The notes: a model not told the origin generated them from the sequence alone. Counted from the first letter of the stretch, positions 1 through 8,406 are shown. The stretch: DNA of 64,000 bases from Nonomuraea soli (GCF_013761175.1 NZ_JACDUR010000001.1:744001-808000), one strand, 5' to 3'. Translations and numbers: made by a program.

Positions 1-415
1 CTGGGGGCACAACAACCGCTCGGCCCTCGTGCGGGTGCCGATGTACAAGCCCCACAAGGGCGGCTCGACGCGCATCGAGTTCCGCTCGCTCGACTCGGCG
101 TGCAACCCCTACCTCGCCTTCGCCGTCATCCTCGCGGCTGGGCTCAAGGGCATCGAGGAGGGCTACGAGATGCCCGCCGCGGCCGAGGACAACGTGTGGG
201 CCCTGACCAGCTCGGAGCGCCGCGCGCTCGGCATCAGGCCGCTGCCGCAGTCGCTCGACGAGGCGATCGGCATCATGGAGCAGAGCGAACTGGTGGCGGA
301 GACGCTGGGGGAGCACGTGTTCGACTTCTTCCTGCGCAACAAGCGCAGCGAGTGGTCGGAGTACCGGCGCCAGGTCACGGAGTACGAGCTGGGGCGCTAC
401 CTGCCCGTCCTGTAG
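1..415 (+). CDS. glnA2: Glutamine synthetase-like protein GlnA2, C-terminal part
   Basis: The 5' end is cut by the window edge; the frame begins at base 2 and runs to TAG at 413-415. The visible 137 residues are the C-terminal third of a class I glutamine synthetase, with the 'NRSALVRVP' segment, the '[14 protein letters not shown]' segment, and the final helical region. At the position where GlnA has its adenylylated Tyr (DLYELPPEE) this protein reads NVWALTSSE, so it should not be a GlnE substrate. Linkage to glnE about 8 kb downstream matches glnA2 of Streptomyces, whose relatives are reported to glutamylate polyamines or make glutamine poorly. The substrate cannot be read from this fragment. 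The last 41 nt overlap the convergent gene. Confidence 0.85.
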   Translation, partial: WGHNNRSALVRVPMYKPHKGGSTRIEFRSLDSACNPYLAFAVILAAGLKGIEEGYEMPAAAEDNVWALTSSERRALGIRPLPQSLDEAIGIMEQSELVAETLGEHVFDFFLRNKRSEWSEYRRQVTEYELGRYLPVL

Positions 416-1004
416 CTCCCACCCGATAGATCAAATGCAGCACCCGGTCCCCCTCCACCACCGCCCGGGGGTTCCCCAGCATCGTCAGCGGCCCCCCGAA
501 CCCGCCGAAGAACCGCTTGCCCGTCCCCAGTAGCACCGGCACGACGTTGAGGTTGATCTCGTCCACCACTCCCGCCTCGAACGCCTGCCCGCCCACCTCT
601 CCCGCGGTGACCGACACCACCCCGTCCCCCGCGTACGCGCGCGCCTGGGCGATCGCAGCCGTGACCCCGTCGGTGACGAACGTGAACGGCGCGTCGGGGA
701 AGGGCCAGTCGCCGGGCGCCTCGTGGGTGACGACGAAGACGTGTTCCCCGGCGGCCGGGACGCCGTTCCAGCCGTTGGTGAAGTCGAACAGGGTGCGCCC
801 GATCACGCAGGCGCGCACGTCCGCGGTGCTGGACCGGATGAACTGCGCGCTCTGCGGGGTGACGTGGAAGACCCTGTCCGGGTCGCCCATGGTGATGGGC
901 ACCTCGCCGTTGCCGTACCAGTCGAAGAGCGGGTCGACGGTGTTGTCGTGGTGGGCGATGAAACCGTCGAGGGATACCGTCGCGCTGACGATCACTGTGG
1001 CCAT
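375..1004 (-). CDS. Dihydrofolate reductase / RibD C-terminal-like protein
   Basis: 209 residues with the fold seen in the RibD C-terminal reductase and DHFR-like family: an N-terminal '[14 protein letters not shown]' strand-turn, a central '[14 protein letters not shown]' nucleotide-binding segment, and a late '[17 protein letters not shown]' motif. Such proteins are predicted NAD(P)H-dependent reductases, but the substrate is usually unknown and they often lack true DHFR activity. The ATG at 1004 is 31 nt after the stop of the aldo/keto reductase upstream on the same strand, so the two are probably one transcript under the MerR-type promoter. Its 3' end runs 41 nt into the convergent glnA2. 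Confidence 0.8.
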   Translation of the reverse strand: MATVIVSATVSLDGFIAHHDNTVDPLFDWYGNGEVPITMGDPDRVFHVTPQSAQFIRSSTADVRACVIGRTLFDFTNGWNGVPAAGEHVFVVTHEAPGDWPFPDAPFTFVTDGVTAAIAQARAYAGDGVVSVTAGEVGGQAFEAGVVDEINLNVVPVLLGTGKRFFGGFGGPLTMLGNPRAVVEGDRVLHLIYRVGATGRAGSAPARTP

Positions 1005-1034
1005 GTCCGTACAGACCGGCGCCGGCGGGAGAAC

Positions 1035-1904
1035 TCATCGAATCCTCGCGAACTGCTCCGCGCTGAGCCTCACCTCCAGCGCCGCCACGTTCTCCTCCAG
1101 GTGCCCGATCGACGTGGTCCCCGGAATGGGGATGATCGTAGGCGACCGGTGCAGCAACCACGCGAGGGCCATCTGTGCCGGGCTGGCGCCCAGGTCGGCG
1201 GCGATCTCGGCGACGGGTGACCCCGCCCCGGCGTGGCCTCCCATGGCGATGGGGAAGAACGGCAGGAACGCGATCCCTTCTCGCGCCGCGTGGTCCACAA
1301 CGTCGTCGTGGCCGCGTGCGGCGAGGTTGTACAGGTTCTGCACGGCCGCGATCGGTGTGATGGCGGCGGCGGCCGTCAGCTCGGCGACCGTGACCTCGGA
1401 CAGCCCGATGTGCCGCACCTTGCCCTCCTCGCGCAGCCGGTGCAGGGCACCGATCTGGTCGGCGAGCGGCACCGTGGGGTCGATGCGGTGCAGCTGCAGC
1501 AGGTCGATGCGTTCGACGCGCAGGCGCCGCAGGCTGAGTTCGGTCTGCTGGCGCAGGTATTCGGGGCGGCCGAGGGGCACCCATTCGGCCGGGCTGGGCC
1601 GTACGACGCCGACCTTGGTGGCGACGGCGACGCCGGGGAAGGGGTGCAGGGCTTCGGCGACGAGTTCCTCGTTGCCGCCGAGGGCGTAGGAGTCCGCGGT
1701 GTCGATGAGGGTGACGCCGAGTTCGACGGCGCGGCGCAGGAGGGTGATGGCGGAGGCGCGGTCGGCGGGGGTGCGCCAGATGTGGGCCTGGTCGGCGGGG
1801 CGGGTCCTGGGGTCGTCGCTGAGGCGCATGGTGCCGTAGCCGATGCGGTTCACGCGCAGGTCGCCGCCGAGGAGGAAGGTCTGGTCGATCTCGTGAGTTG
1901 TCAT
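1035..1904 (-). CDS. Aldo/keto reductase
   Basis: About 289 residues from the ATG at 1904; a longer reading from 1943 would run through the operator-like sequence and is less likely. The N-terminal strand 'VNRIGYGTMRLS', the 'GVTLIDTADSYALGGNEELV' region with the catalytic Asp and Tyr, 'VATKVG' with the Lys, and 'LLQLHRID' with the His make the standard AKR tetrad in a TIM barrel. The C-terminal 'IIPIPGTTSIGHLEENVAA' is the NADPH phosphate-binding end. It probably reduces an aldehyde or ketone. It is divergent from a merR gene 62 bp away and co-oriented with the reductase downstream, suggesting an inducible detoxification pair. Confidence 0.9.
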   Translation of the reverse strand: MTTHEIDQTFLLGGDLRVNRIGYGTMRLSDDPRTRPADQAHIWRTPADRASAITLLRRAVELGVTLIDTADSYALGGNEELVAEALHPFPGVAVATKVGVVRPSPAEWVPLGRPEYLRQQTELSLRRLRVERIDLLQLHRIDPTVPLADQIGALHRLREEGKVRHIGLSEVTVAELTAAAAITPIAAVQNLYNLAARGHDDVVDHAAREGIAFLPFFPIAMGGHAGAGSPVAEIAADLGASPAQMALAWLLHRSPTIIPIPGTTSIGHLEENVAALEVRLSAEQFARIR

Positions 1905-1911
1905 GGCTGAG

Positions 1912-1943
1912 AAGCTAGGACTTCTCACTGATGTGAGATTCAA
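1912..1943 (-). promoter_or_regulatory. MerR-type promoter/operator for the aldo/keto reductase
   Basis: In the 62-bp divergent spacer the minus strand reads TTGAAT (1943-1938), a spacer of about 19-20 bp, then TAGCTT (1917-1912). The long spacer contains the dyad CTCAC-n4-GTGAG centred at 1930/1931. An over-long spacer bridged by a dyad is the classic MerR-activated promoter layout, and a merR gene begins 24 bp away on the other strand. Confidence 0.6.
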
Positions 1944-1966
1944 GTCGATGTGAGGAGCGTCACACC

Positions 1967-2311
1967 GTGAAGATCGGGGAGCTGTCTCGGCACACCGGGG
2001 TGAGCGCGCGCCTGCTGCGCTACTACGAGGAGCAGGGGCTGCTCGCGTCTGTCAGGACCGAGGGCGGCCATCGGCATTACGGCGCCGACGCGCCGGAAAC
2101 GGTGGCGCACATCCGGGCGCTGCTCGACGCGCGGGTTCCGACGAGGACGATCCGCGAGCTCCTGCCGTGCGTGGAGGGCGAGGGGCCGTCCGGGCCACGC
2201 ATCAACGCGTGCGTCTCCGGCCTGCTGCGGGATCATCTGGAGGCGATGGAGCGGCAGATCGCCGAGCTCCAGCAGTCGCGGACGGCTCTGACCGGCATTC
2301 TGACCGCCTGA
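1967..2311 (+). CDS. MerR-family transcriptional regulator
   Basis: 114 residues from a GTG start. Residues 1-70 are the winged-helix DNA-binding domain, beginning 'MKIGELSRHTGVSARLLRYY', followed by 'EEQGLL' and the wing 'GGHRHYG'. The remaining 40 residues form a dimerisation coiled coil ending 'LQQSRTALTGILTA'. There is a single Cys pair (in 'LLPCVEG' and 'NACVSG'), so a metal or redox effector is possible but not shown. It is divergent from the aldo/keto reductase and probably regulates that unit and itself through the dyad in the shared spacer. Its short length matches effector-poor, SoxR/CueR-sized members. Confidence 0.9.
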   Translation: MKIGELSRHTGVSARLLRYYEEQGLLASVRTEGGHRHYGADAPETVAHIRALLDARVPTRTIRELLPCVEGEGPSGPRINACVSGLLRDHLEAMERQIAELQQSRTALTGILTA

Positions 2312-2350
2312 CAGCTCGCGGAAAATTGGGCCTTGCCTCCCGGTGAAGCT

Positions 2351-2368
2351 ATGTGAAATTTTACACAT
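2351..2368. promoter_or_regulatory. Near-palindrome upstream of the collagenase gene
   Basis: The sequence ATGTGAAATTTTACACAT has matching outer arms (ATGTG / CACAT) and an A/T-rich centre, in a region otherwise very GC rich. It sits 30 bp before the collagenase start, where a -10 region or transcription start would lie, with TTGCCT at 2333-2338 as a possible -35. This fits a repressor or CRP-like (TGTGA-n6-ACACA) operator. No regulator is identified. Confidence 0.4.
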
Positions 2369-2397
2369 CACATTCCATAGCCCCCCGGGAGTGTTCC

Positions 2398-4821
2398 ATG
2401 CGAATCGTGTTAGCCACCCTCCTCACCCTGGCCGGCTTAGCCGTACCGGCCCAAGCGGCGACAGCCGCGGCCCAGGAACCCCCGCCCAGGCCCGCCGCCA
2501 CCGCGCACGACCACGACCACGACCACGAGCAGCTCAAGCCCGAGGACCGCCCGCCGCTGTCCGCCGACAGCAAGCAGGAGCTGCGCCGAGAGTACGACGA
2601 CGCGAACAGCGCCCGCCCCCAGGCCCGCTCGCTGGCGGCCGCAGCCTGCGACGTCGCGAACTTCACCGGCAACACCGGCTCCGCCCTCGTCGCGGCGATC
2701 AAGGCCGCCGACACCACCTGCGTGAACACGCTGTTCTCGCTCACCGGCACCCAGGCCAGCCAGGCTTTCAGGGAATCGCAGATGGCCACCGTGGCCTGGG
2801 CCCTGCGCGACAACGGCCAGTCCTACCCGGGTGACAACAGCACCCAGACCCTCCAGCTGGTGATGTACCTGCGCGCCGGCTACTTCGTGCAGTGGTACCA
2901 CCCGTCGGACGTCGGCTCCTACGGCCAGACGCTCAAGACCGCCATCCAGGCCGGTCTGGACGCCTTTCACAACAGCTCGGGCGCGGCACGCGTCACCGAG
3001 GCCAACGGCGAGGTCCTCGGCGAGGCCGTCACCCTGATCGACAGCGCCCAGGAGAACGCCCGCTACCTCGGCGTCGTCAAGCGCCTCCTCACCGGCTACA
3101 CCAGCAGCTACGGCTGGTACATGCGCAACGCCGTCAACAACGTCTTCACCGTGCTGTTCCGCGGCCACCAGACGACCGGCTTCGTCGCCGCCGTCCAGAG
3201 CGACACCGCGGTGCTCACCACGCTGCGCGACTTCGCCGTGCGCCACCTGAACCTGCTCGGCACCGACAGCAGCTTCCTGCCCTCGAACGCCGGCCGCGAG
3301 CTGGCCCGCTTCGTCCAGCACTCCGCCCTGCGCTCGACGGTCCGCCCGATGCTGACCGACCTGCTGCAGCGCACCCAGATCACCGGGCCGACCGCGCCGC
3401 TGTGGGTCGGCGTCGCCGAGATGGCCGCCTACTACGACGACTGCGCCTACTACGGCCTGTGCGACCTGGCGACCCGCCTGACCGCCGCCGCGCTGCCCAT
3501 CACCCATACCTGCGGCGCCACCCTGAAGATCCGCGCCCAGCAGATGAGCTCCGCCGAGCTGGCCGCCACCTGCTCCAGCCTCGCCGGGCAGGACTCCTAC
3601 TTCCACGGCATCGCCCGCGACAGCGGCCCGGTCAGCGGCGACAACAACGCGGCGCTGGAGGTCAACGTCTTCGACTCCAGCACCGACTACCAGACCTACG
3701 CCGGGGCGATCTTCGGCATCGACACCAACAACGGCGGCATGTACCTGGAGGGCGACCCCAGTGCGGCCGGCAACCAGGCCCGCTTCATCGCCTACGAGGC
3801 CGAGTGGGTGCGCCCCGACTTCCAGATCTGGAACCTCAACCACGAGTACACCCACTACCTCGACGGCCGCTTCAACATGTACGGCGACTTCGGCGCCGGG
3901 GTGAGCACGCCGACCATCTGGTGGATCGAGGGTTTCGCGGAGTACGTCTCGTACGGCTACCGCAACGTCGTCTACGACGCCGCCCTCACCGAGGCGGCCA
4001 AGAAGACCTACGCCCTGTCGACGCTCTTCGACACCACCTACGACCACGACACCACCCGCATCTACCGCTGGGGCTACCTGGCCAGCCGCTACATGATCGA
4101 GAAGCGGCGCAGCGACATGGACACCGTGCTCGGCCACTACCGCTCCGGCAACTGGAACGCCGCCCGCACCCTGCTCAAGTCGCGCAACTACGACGCCGAC
4201 TTCGCCGCCTGGCTGGGCACGCTCGGCGGTGGCGGCGGCACCAACCAGGCGCCCGTCGCGAGCTTCACCTCGGCGGTCAACGGCCTCACCGTGAGCCTCG
4301 CCGACACCTCGACCGACTCCGACGGCACCATCGCCGCGCGCCTGTGGGACTTCGGCGACGGCACCACCGCGACCACCGCCGGCCCGTCCAAGACGTACGG
4401 CACCGCGGGCACCTACACGGTCAGGCTCACCGTCACCGATGACGACGGCGCGAGCGCGACGACGACCAGGAGCGTCACCGTGACCAGCACGCCCGAGTGC
4501 CCGGGCTCCGACACGCGCGCCCTGGGCAAGAACTGCAAGCGCGGCAACGTCGCCCACTCCCAGGGCAACTACGCCTACTTCTACATCCTGATCCCGTCGG
4601 GCGTCCCGAGCCTGACCGTCACCGTCTCCGGCGGCACCGGCGACGCCGACCTGTACTACAACGCCGCCTCCTGGGCGACGACCGGCTCCTACACCCAGCG
4701 CGCCACGGGCGCGGGCAACAACCACACCCTGACGATCACCAACCCGGCGGCCGGATACCGCTACATCAGCCTGTACGGCACGGCGGCCTTCTCCGGGGTC
4801 ACCGTGACGACGTCCTACTAG
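2398..4821 (+). CDS. Secreted collagenase-type metalloprotease (M9) with PKD and PPC domains
   Basis: 807 residues from the ATG at 2398, chosen because GGGAG sits 6 nt upstream and a clean signal peptide (MRIVLATLLTLAGLAVPAQA) follows. An in-frame GTG at 2353 would place 15 extra residues before it. A His/Asp-rich stretch follows the signal. The middle carries the zinc site 'NHEYTHYLDG' (HExxH near residue 482) and the downstream Glu in 'WWIEGFAEY' (near 514), as in M9 collagenases. After a Gly-rich linker come a PKD domain (about 620-695, 'RLWDFGDGTT') and a C-terminal pre-peptidase domain (about 700-806, 'GDADLYYN'). It likely degrades collagen-like or other structural protein outside the cell. 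Confidence 0.92.
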   Translation: MRIVLATLLTLAGLAVPAQAATAAAQEPPPRPAATAHDHDHDHEQLKPEDRPPLSADSKQELRREYDDANSARPQARSLAAAACDVANFTGNTGSALVAAIKAADTTCVNTLFSLTGTQASQAFRESQMATVAWALRDNGQSYPGDNSTQTLQLVMYLRAGYFVQWYHPSDVGSYGQTLKTAIQAGLDAFHNSSGAARVTEANGEVLGEAVTLIDSAQENARYLGVVKRLLTGYTSSYGWYMRNAVNNVFTVLFRGHQTTGFVAAVQSDTAVLTTLRDFAVRHLNLLGTDSSFLPSNAGRELARFVQHSALRSTVRPMLTDLLQRTQITGPTAPLWVGVAEMAAYYDDCAYYGLCDLATRLTAAALPITHTCGATLKIRAQQMSSAELAATCSSLAGQDSYFHGIARDSGPVSGDNNAALEVNVFDSSTDYQTYAGAIFGIDTNNGGMYLEGDPSAAGNQARFIAYEAEWVRPDFQIWNLNHEYTHYLDGRFNMYGDFGAGVSTPTIWWIEGFAEYVSYGYRNVVYDAALTEAAKKTYALSTLFDTTYDHDTTRIYRWGYLASRYMIEKRRSDMDTVLGHYRSGNWNAARTLLKSRNYDADFAAWLGTLGGGGGTNQAPVASFTSAVNGLTVSLADTSTDSDGTIAARLWDFGDGTTATTAGPSKTYGTAGTYTVRLTVTDDDGASATTTRSVTVTSTPECPGSDTRALGKNCKRGNVAHSQGNYAYFYILIPSGVPSLTVTVSGGTGDADLYYNAASWATTGSYTQRATGAGNNHTLTITNPAAGYRYISLYGTAAFSGVTVTTSY

Positions 4822-4832
4822 AAGGAAGCTCT

Positions 4833-4870
4833 CCGGGCCGCCGTGTGTCACAAATCACGCGGCGGCCCGG
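4833..4870 (+). terminator. Hairpin terminator after the collagenase gene
   Basis: Perfect 11-bp arms CCGGGCCGCCG (4833-4843) and CGGCGGCCCGG (4860-4870), starting 11 nt after the collagenase stop. There is no long T-run, as is common in actinobacteria. Confidence 0.75.
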
Positions 4871-5015
4871 AAGTCTCGTGTGCACAGTGGCGTTACCCAG
4901 GCATAACGACCCCGCAATCACCCCCTGTTTGGCTGGACGAACCAGGGATCCGGTAAAATCGGTCCGCTCAAAACCGATATTTCCGGACTTGACCCCTTTT
5001 CAGGAGTGGTGTGGC

Positions 5016-5729
5016 ATGACGACGGCTGCCCTTCAGACCTCGCTCACGGTGCCCGAACGGTTCCGCGGCCCTGCCGGGATCGCCAACGGCGGCTGGATCG
5101 CGGGAACGGTGGCCGACGCGCATCTGGGCGAGCACTCCACCGTCGAGGTCACCCTCCACGCGCCCACCCCGCTGGAGACCTCCCTGTGCCTGTCGCAGGT
5201 CGCCAACACCGCCTCGCTCTCGCACGGTGAGAAGCTGCTGGTGGAGGCCATCCCGGTGGCCGAGGACCTGGAGGCCCCGGCGTTCGTGCCGCTCATCGAC
5301 GCCGCCCGCGCCGAGGCGGGCTTCGCCGGGCTGCAGGGTCACGCCTTCCCCGAGTGCTTCGTCTGCGGCCTGCGCGAGCCGGGCGACGGCCTGCGCATCT
5401 TCCCCGGTTCCGCGGAGGGCGCGGACGTGGTCGCGGCCTCGTGGCGGGTCCCGCACTCCGTCGTCGAGAACGGCGTCGTGCCCAACTCGATCATCGGCGC
5501 GGTGCTCGACTGCGTCACCGGCTGGGCGCACTTCGCGCCGGGCGAGTCGGCGCTGCTGGGCCGCCTGACCCTGCAGGTGCACCGTCCGGTCAGCCCGGGC
5601 GGCAGCTACTCGGTCGTCGGCAAGGCCACCGGCCGCGAGGGGCGCAAGCTCTTCGGGCAGAGCGCCATCTACGAGGTCGACGGGTCCCTGGTGGCCACCG
5701 CCAAGGCCGTTTGGATCGTTCCCCGCTAG
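5016..5729 (+). CDS. Hotdog-fold (thioesterase-like) protein
   Basis: 237 residues from the ATG at 5016, which has AGGAG ending 9 nt upstream. The central 'HAFPECFVCGLREPGDGLRI' followed by 'ASWRVPHSVVENGVVPNSIIGAVLDCVTGW' and 'LTLQVHRPVSPGGSYSVVGK' is typical of actinobacterial PaaI-like hotdog proteins with a conserved CxxCG-like 'FVCG' element. These usually act on acyl-CoA or acyl-carrier substrates, but no specific substrate can be named. The N-terminal half looks like a second, more diverged hotdog-like repeat ('GIANGGWIAGTVADAHLG'). It is monocistronic: a terminator precedes it and another follows. Confidence 0.75.
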   Translation: MTTAALQTSLTVPERFRGPAGIANGGWIAGTVADAHLGEHSTVEVTLHAPTPLETSLCLSQVANTASLSHGEKLLVEAIPVAEDLEAPAFVPLIDAARAEAGFAGLQGHAFPECFVCGLREPGDGLRIFPGSAEGADVVAASWRVPHSVVENGVVPNSIIGAVLDCVTGWAHFAPGESALLGRLTLQVHRPVSPGGSYSVVGKATGREGRKLFGQSAIYEVDGSLVATAKAVWIVPR

Positions 5730-5737
5730 TTTCCTCG

Positions 5738-5767
5738 AAGGACGGCCCTTGTACGGGGGCCGTCCTT
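5738..5767. terminator. Bidirectional terminator between convergent genes
   Basis: Perfect 11-bp arms AAGGACGGCCC (5738-5748) and GGGCCGTCCTT (5757-5767) with an 8-nt loop, between the stop of the hotdog gene and the stop of the convergent hydrolase. The right arm overlaps the last base of the hydrolase stop. Confidence 0.85.
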
Positions 5768-6603
5768 CATGCTGTCAGGCGGTCGGCCACCAGCGCGGCG
5801 CAGCGGGGGTCGAGCAGGATCGTGTAGTGGTTGCAGTCGTCCACCATCTCGTCACGCACCCGCGAGGACCACGGCGCGACGAGCACGTCGGGCACGAAGG
5901 GCTCCGGCTGGTCCAGCAGCCCCCGGGGAGCCCGCAGCAGCGTGATCGGCGCGGAGACGCGCTCCAGCGCCCCGGCGATCGCCTCGCCCCGGGTGCGCAG
6001 CCAGCGGCCGTCCTGCCGTACCGCCTCCTCGACCGCGCGCGAGCGCAGGGCGCCCTCGGGGCCGACCAGGTCGTAGGTCACGTAGTCCTCGGCGTCCTGG
6101 TTCCATCCGCCCGCGAACGCGGGATGCCGCTTGAAGAAGTCGACGTAGGCGGCCTCGTCGGCGAAGGTCAGCCCCAGGCGGGCGACGGCCGGGCCCAGGG
6201 TCTGCTCCATCACCGCGTCGACGTCGGCCTCCGGCGGCAGCGGCGGCAGCGGCAGCCCGCCGTCGACCAGGACGACCTTGCCGAACCGGCGCTCCGCCGC
6301 CGCCAGCACGGCGACGAAGGCGCCCATCGAGTGCCCGGTCAGCACCTCGGGGCGGTAGCGCTCCGCGACGGCCAGCACGTCCTGCGCGTGCCGCGGCAAG
6401 CCGTACGGCCCGGGCAGGTCGCGGCTGTGCCCCCGCCCGCGCAGGTCCATCGCGACCAGCGACCAGTCGTCCGGCAACCTCCTGGCCACCGCCTGCCAGG
6501 CCATGAGCGAGGCGGTGATGCCGTGGACGGCGACGATCGTGCGCTCGCCCGTCCCGAACCTGGCCACACGCAGGCCGTTCACCGAATCGATGTCCATGCG
6601 CAT
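5767..6603 (-). CDS. Alpha/beta hydrolase
   Basis: 278 residues. The oxyanion-hole segment is 'VAVHGITASLMAWQ' (near residue 25), followed by 'DLRGRGHSRDLPGPYG' and the nucleophile elbow 'LTGHSMGAFVA' (Ser near 92). A late 'DDCNHYTILLDP' supplies the catalytic His, and the acid is likely in 'APITLLRAPRGLLD'. It resembles esterase or epoxide-hydrolase-like small hydrolases; the substrate is unknown. Two ATGs at 6603 and 6597 are both possible starts. It is divergent from the amidotransferase with only 15 bp between, so the two share a very compact promoter region. Confidence 0.88.
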   Translation of the reverse strand: MRMDIDSVNGLRVARFGTGERTIVAVHGITASLMAWQAVARRLPDDWSLVAMDLRGRGHSRDLPGPYGLPRHAQDVLAVAERYRPEVLTGHSMGAFVAVLAAAERRFGKVVLVDGGLPLPPLPPEADVDAVMEQTLGPAVARLGLTFADEAAYVDFFKRHPAFAGGWNQDAEDYVTYDLVGPEGALRSRAVEEAVRQDGRWLRTRGEAIAGALERVSAPITLLRAPRGLLDQPEPFVPDVLVAPWSSRVRDEMVDDCNHYTILLDPRCAALVADRLTA

Positions 6604-6618
6604 ACCCTATGAGCCACT

Positions 6619-7296
6619 ATGCGCATCACCGTCATCGAGCACGAGGCCGACGCGGGCCTCGGCTATCTGGAGTCCTGGCTCGGCATCCCCTGCGACGTGG
6701 TCCGTCCCTACCTGGGCGAACCCGTGCCGGAGCGGGCCGCGGACGGCCTGATCGTGCTCGGCGGCGAGGCCTCCGCCTGGGACGACGCCGGTTACCCGTG
6801 GTTGCCCGCCACCCGTGACCTGCTGCGCCGTGCCGTGGAGGACGGCGTTCCCACCTTCGGCATCTGCCTCGGCGCGCAGCTCGTGACCCTCGCCCTCGGC
6901 GGGACCGTCGAGCGCGGCGCGGCGGGTCTGGAGGTCGGCGCCTGCCCGGTCACCGCCCTGCCCGCCGCCGACGCCGACCGGCTCCTGGCCGGCCTGGGCA
7001 CCGCCGTCGCCGTGCAGTACCACCAGGACGCCATGACCCGCCTGCCCGAGGGCGCGGTGCTGCTCATGACCGGCGCGCAGTATCCCCACCAGGCCTACCG
7101 GATCGGCTCGTCGGCGTGGGCGGTGCAGTTCCACCCCGAGGCGACCCCCGAGATCTTCTCCTCGTGGACCGCGGCCGGCGGGAAGCAGGAGCTCGACGCG
7201 GCCGTCAAGGCCGCCGAACCCGCCCTCGTCGCGGCCTGGCAGCCTGTCGCCACCCGCTTCGCCGCCGTCGTCCGCGAGCGGGCGGCTGAGGCCTAG
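6619..7296 (+). CDS. Class I glutamine amidotransferase-like protein
   Basis: 225 residues. The nucleophile elbow 'TFGICLGAQLV' (Cys near 82) and the later 'AVQFHPEATPEIF' (His/Glu) complete the GATase triad. Free-standing proteins of this type resemble GMP-synthase-like or gamma-glutamyl-hydrolase-like amidotransferases and may act on small gamma-glutamyl compounds or serve an unknown synthetase; no partner subunit is adjacent. There is almost no 5' leader (15 bp to the divergent hydrolase), so the mRNA is probably leaderless or nearly so. Its TAG shares CTAG with the convergent stop codon. Confidence 0.87.
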   Translation: MRITVIEHEADAGLGYLESWLGIPCDVVRPYLGEPVPERAADGLIVLGGEASAWDDAGYPWLPATRDLLRRAVEDGVPTFGICLGAQLVTLALGGTVERGAAGLEVGACPVTALPAADADRLLAGLGTAVAVQYHQDAMTRLPEGAVLLMTGAQYPHQAYRIGSSAWAVQFHPEATPEIFSSWTAAGGKQELDAAVKAAEPALVAAWQPVATRFAAVVRERAAEA

Positions 7297-7787
7297 AACC
7301 AGCGGTCGGCGGGCGGCGTGCTGAGCAGCTTGGCGATGCCGTGCACGCCGCCGACCGCGACCAGGAACAGCGCCACGCCCGACAGCGCCGACCGGCCGCC
7401 CGACACCTGCACGCCCTCGGCCCTGAGCCTGCGCCAGGCCCAGACGGAGTACGGCAGGACCACGGTCGCCGCGGTGAGCAATCCGGGCGTGTACCCCCGT
7501 GTGAGCAGCCCCTGCGCCAGGTGGATCACCCCGTGCAGTCCGAACCCCGCCAGCGCCGTCTGGAAGAGCCGGCTGCGCGGCCCCGCGGCGCACGCGGCCG
7601 TCATGACCAGCCCCATCAGCCCGATCGCGATCGTCACATGGCGCTGCGAGACCCGCAGCAGATCCCATCGGATCCACGGGTACATGCGCTCCAGCCGCGG
7701 CCGTTCGCGTTCGACCCATCCGGCCATCGTCGCCAGTTCCTCGGCGTCGTGGACGGCCCAGGCGACCAGCAGACCCCACGGTGACAT
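7293..7787 (-). CDS. HXXEE-type integral membrane protein
   Basis: 164 residues from the ATG at 7787, which has a strong AAGGAGGAT ribosome site; a longer frame from 7868 would cross the TetR operator and is rejected. The N-terminal 'WAVHDAEELATM' is the HxxEE motif, and four to five hydrophobic helices follow ('VTIAIGLMGLVMTAACAAG', 'ALAGFGLHGVIHLAQGLL', 'LLTAATVVLPYSVWAW', 'GVALFLVAVGGVHGIAKLL'). Conserved His/Glu residues in membrane helices suggest metal or quinone binding, but no function is known. It is divergent from and likely repressed by the adjacent TetR protein. Confidence 0.8.
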   Translation of the reverse strand: MSPWGLLVAWAVHDAEELATMAGWVERERPRLERMYPWIRWDLLRVSQRHVTIAIGLMGLVMTAACAAGPRSRLFQTALAGFGLHGVIHLAQGLLTRGYTPGLLTAATVVLPYSVWAWRRLRAEGVQVSGGRSALSGVALFLVAVGGVHGIAKLLSTPPADRWF

Positions 7788-7810
7788 GAGATCCTCCTTC
7801 CAGGAGAGTG

Positions 7811-7828
7811 CAACGCAACGTTGCGTTG
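7811..7828. promoter_or_regulatory. TetR operator, perfect 18-bp palindrome
   Basis: CAACGCAACGTTGCGTTG is exactly self-complementary. It lies between the divergent tetR and HXXEE genes. TATTAT at 7829-7834 directly follows it and sits 8 nt before the tetR ATG, so a bound repressor would cover the tetR -35/-10 spacer and also the upstream region of the membrane-protein gene. Confidence 0.85.
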
Positions 7829-7842
7829 TATTATTGACCACT

Positions 7843-8406
7843 ATGGCACCCAGAGCACAAGAGCGCATCTTCGAGGCGACCCTCCGTCTCCTGGCGGAAC
7901 ACGGCTACGACGGCCTGACCGTCGAGGGCGTCGCCAAGGAGTCCGGCGTCAACAAGACGACCCTCTACCGCTGGTGGAGCTCCAAGGCGGCCCTCGCCAG
8001 GGACGCCCTGGTGCACAGCGAGCTGCTCGCCCTCGACCCGCCCGACACCGGCAGCCTGCGCGGCGACCTGATCGCCCTCGTCGAGCACGTGATCGGCCTG
8101 CTGACGCTGCCGAGCGTGCGCGCCGTCGTCGCCGCGATGGCCGGGGCCGCGGGCAACGGCGAACTCGCCGAGACCGCCAAGGCCTTCTTCGCCGACCGCT
8201 TCGACCGGGAACAGGCGATCTTCGAGCGGGCGCGGGAACGCGGAGACCTGCCTCCGGGAGCCGACCCGATGCTCGTCGTCGACCTGCTGGCCGGAGCCGT
8301 CTGGACCAGGCTGCTGCTGCGCCAGGAGCCCCTCGGCGACGCCTTCGCCGCCCGCGCCGTCGATCTGGTCCTCGGGGGTTCTCCTGGATCTCCCCGCCCT
8401 GCGTAG
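7843..8406 (+). CDS. TetR-family transcriptional regulator
   Basis: 187 residues from the ATG at 7843. The N-terminal HTH reads 'RIFEATLRLLAEHGYDGLTV', then 'EGVAKESGVNKTTLYRWW', the standard TetR signature. The C-terminal 'GDLIALVEHVIGLLTLPSVRAVVAAMAG' to 'LVVDLLAGAVWTRLLL' is a TetR_C ligand-binding and dimerisation domain of the type common in actinobacteria. It probably represses itself and the divergent HXXEE membrane protein through the 18-bp palindrome. glnE starts 12 bp after its stop, so some read-through into glnE is possible. Confidence 0.92.
   Translation: MAPRAQERIFEATLRLLAEHGYDGLTVEGVAKESGVNKTTLYRWWSSKAALARDALVHSELLALDPPDTGSLRGDLIALVEHVIGLLTLPSVRAVVAAMAGAAGNGELAETAKAFFADRFDREQAIFERARERGDLPPGADPMLVVDLLAGAVWTRLLLRQEPLGDAFAARAVDLVLGGSPGSPRPA

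Noticed and set aside
2353..2397. Upstream GTG start for the collagenase
   Set aside because: It would put 15 residues before a clean signal peptide, and the ATG at 2398 has a well-spaced ribosome site.
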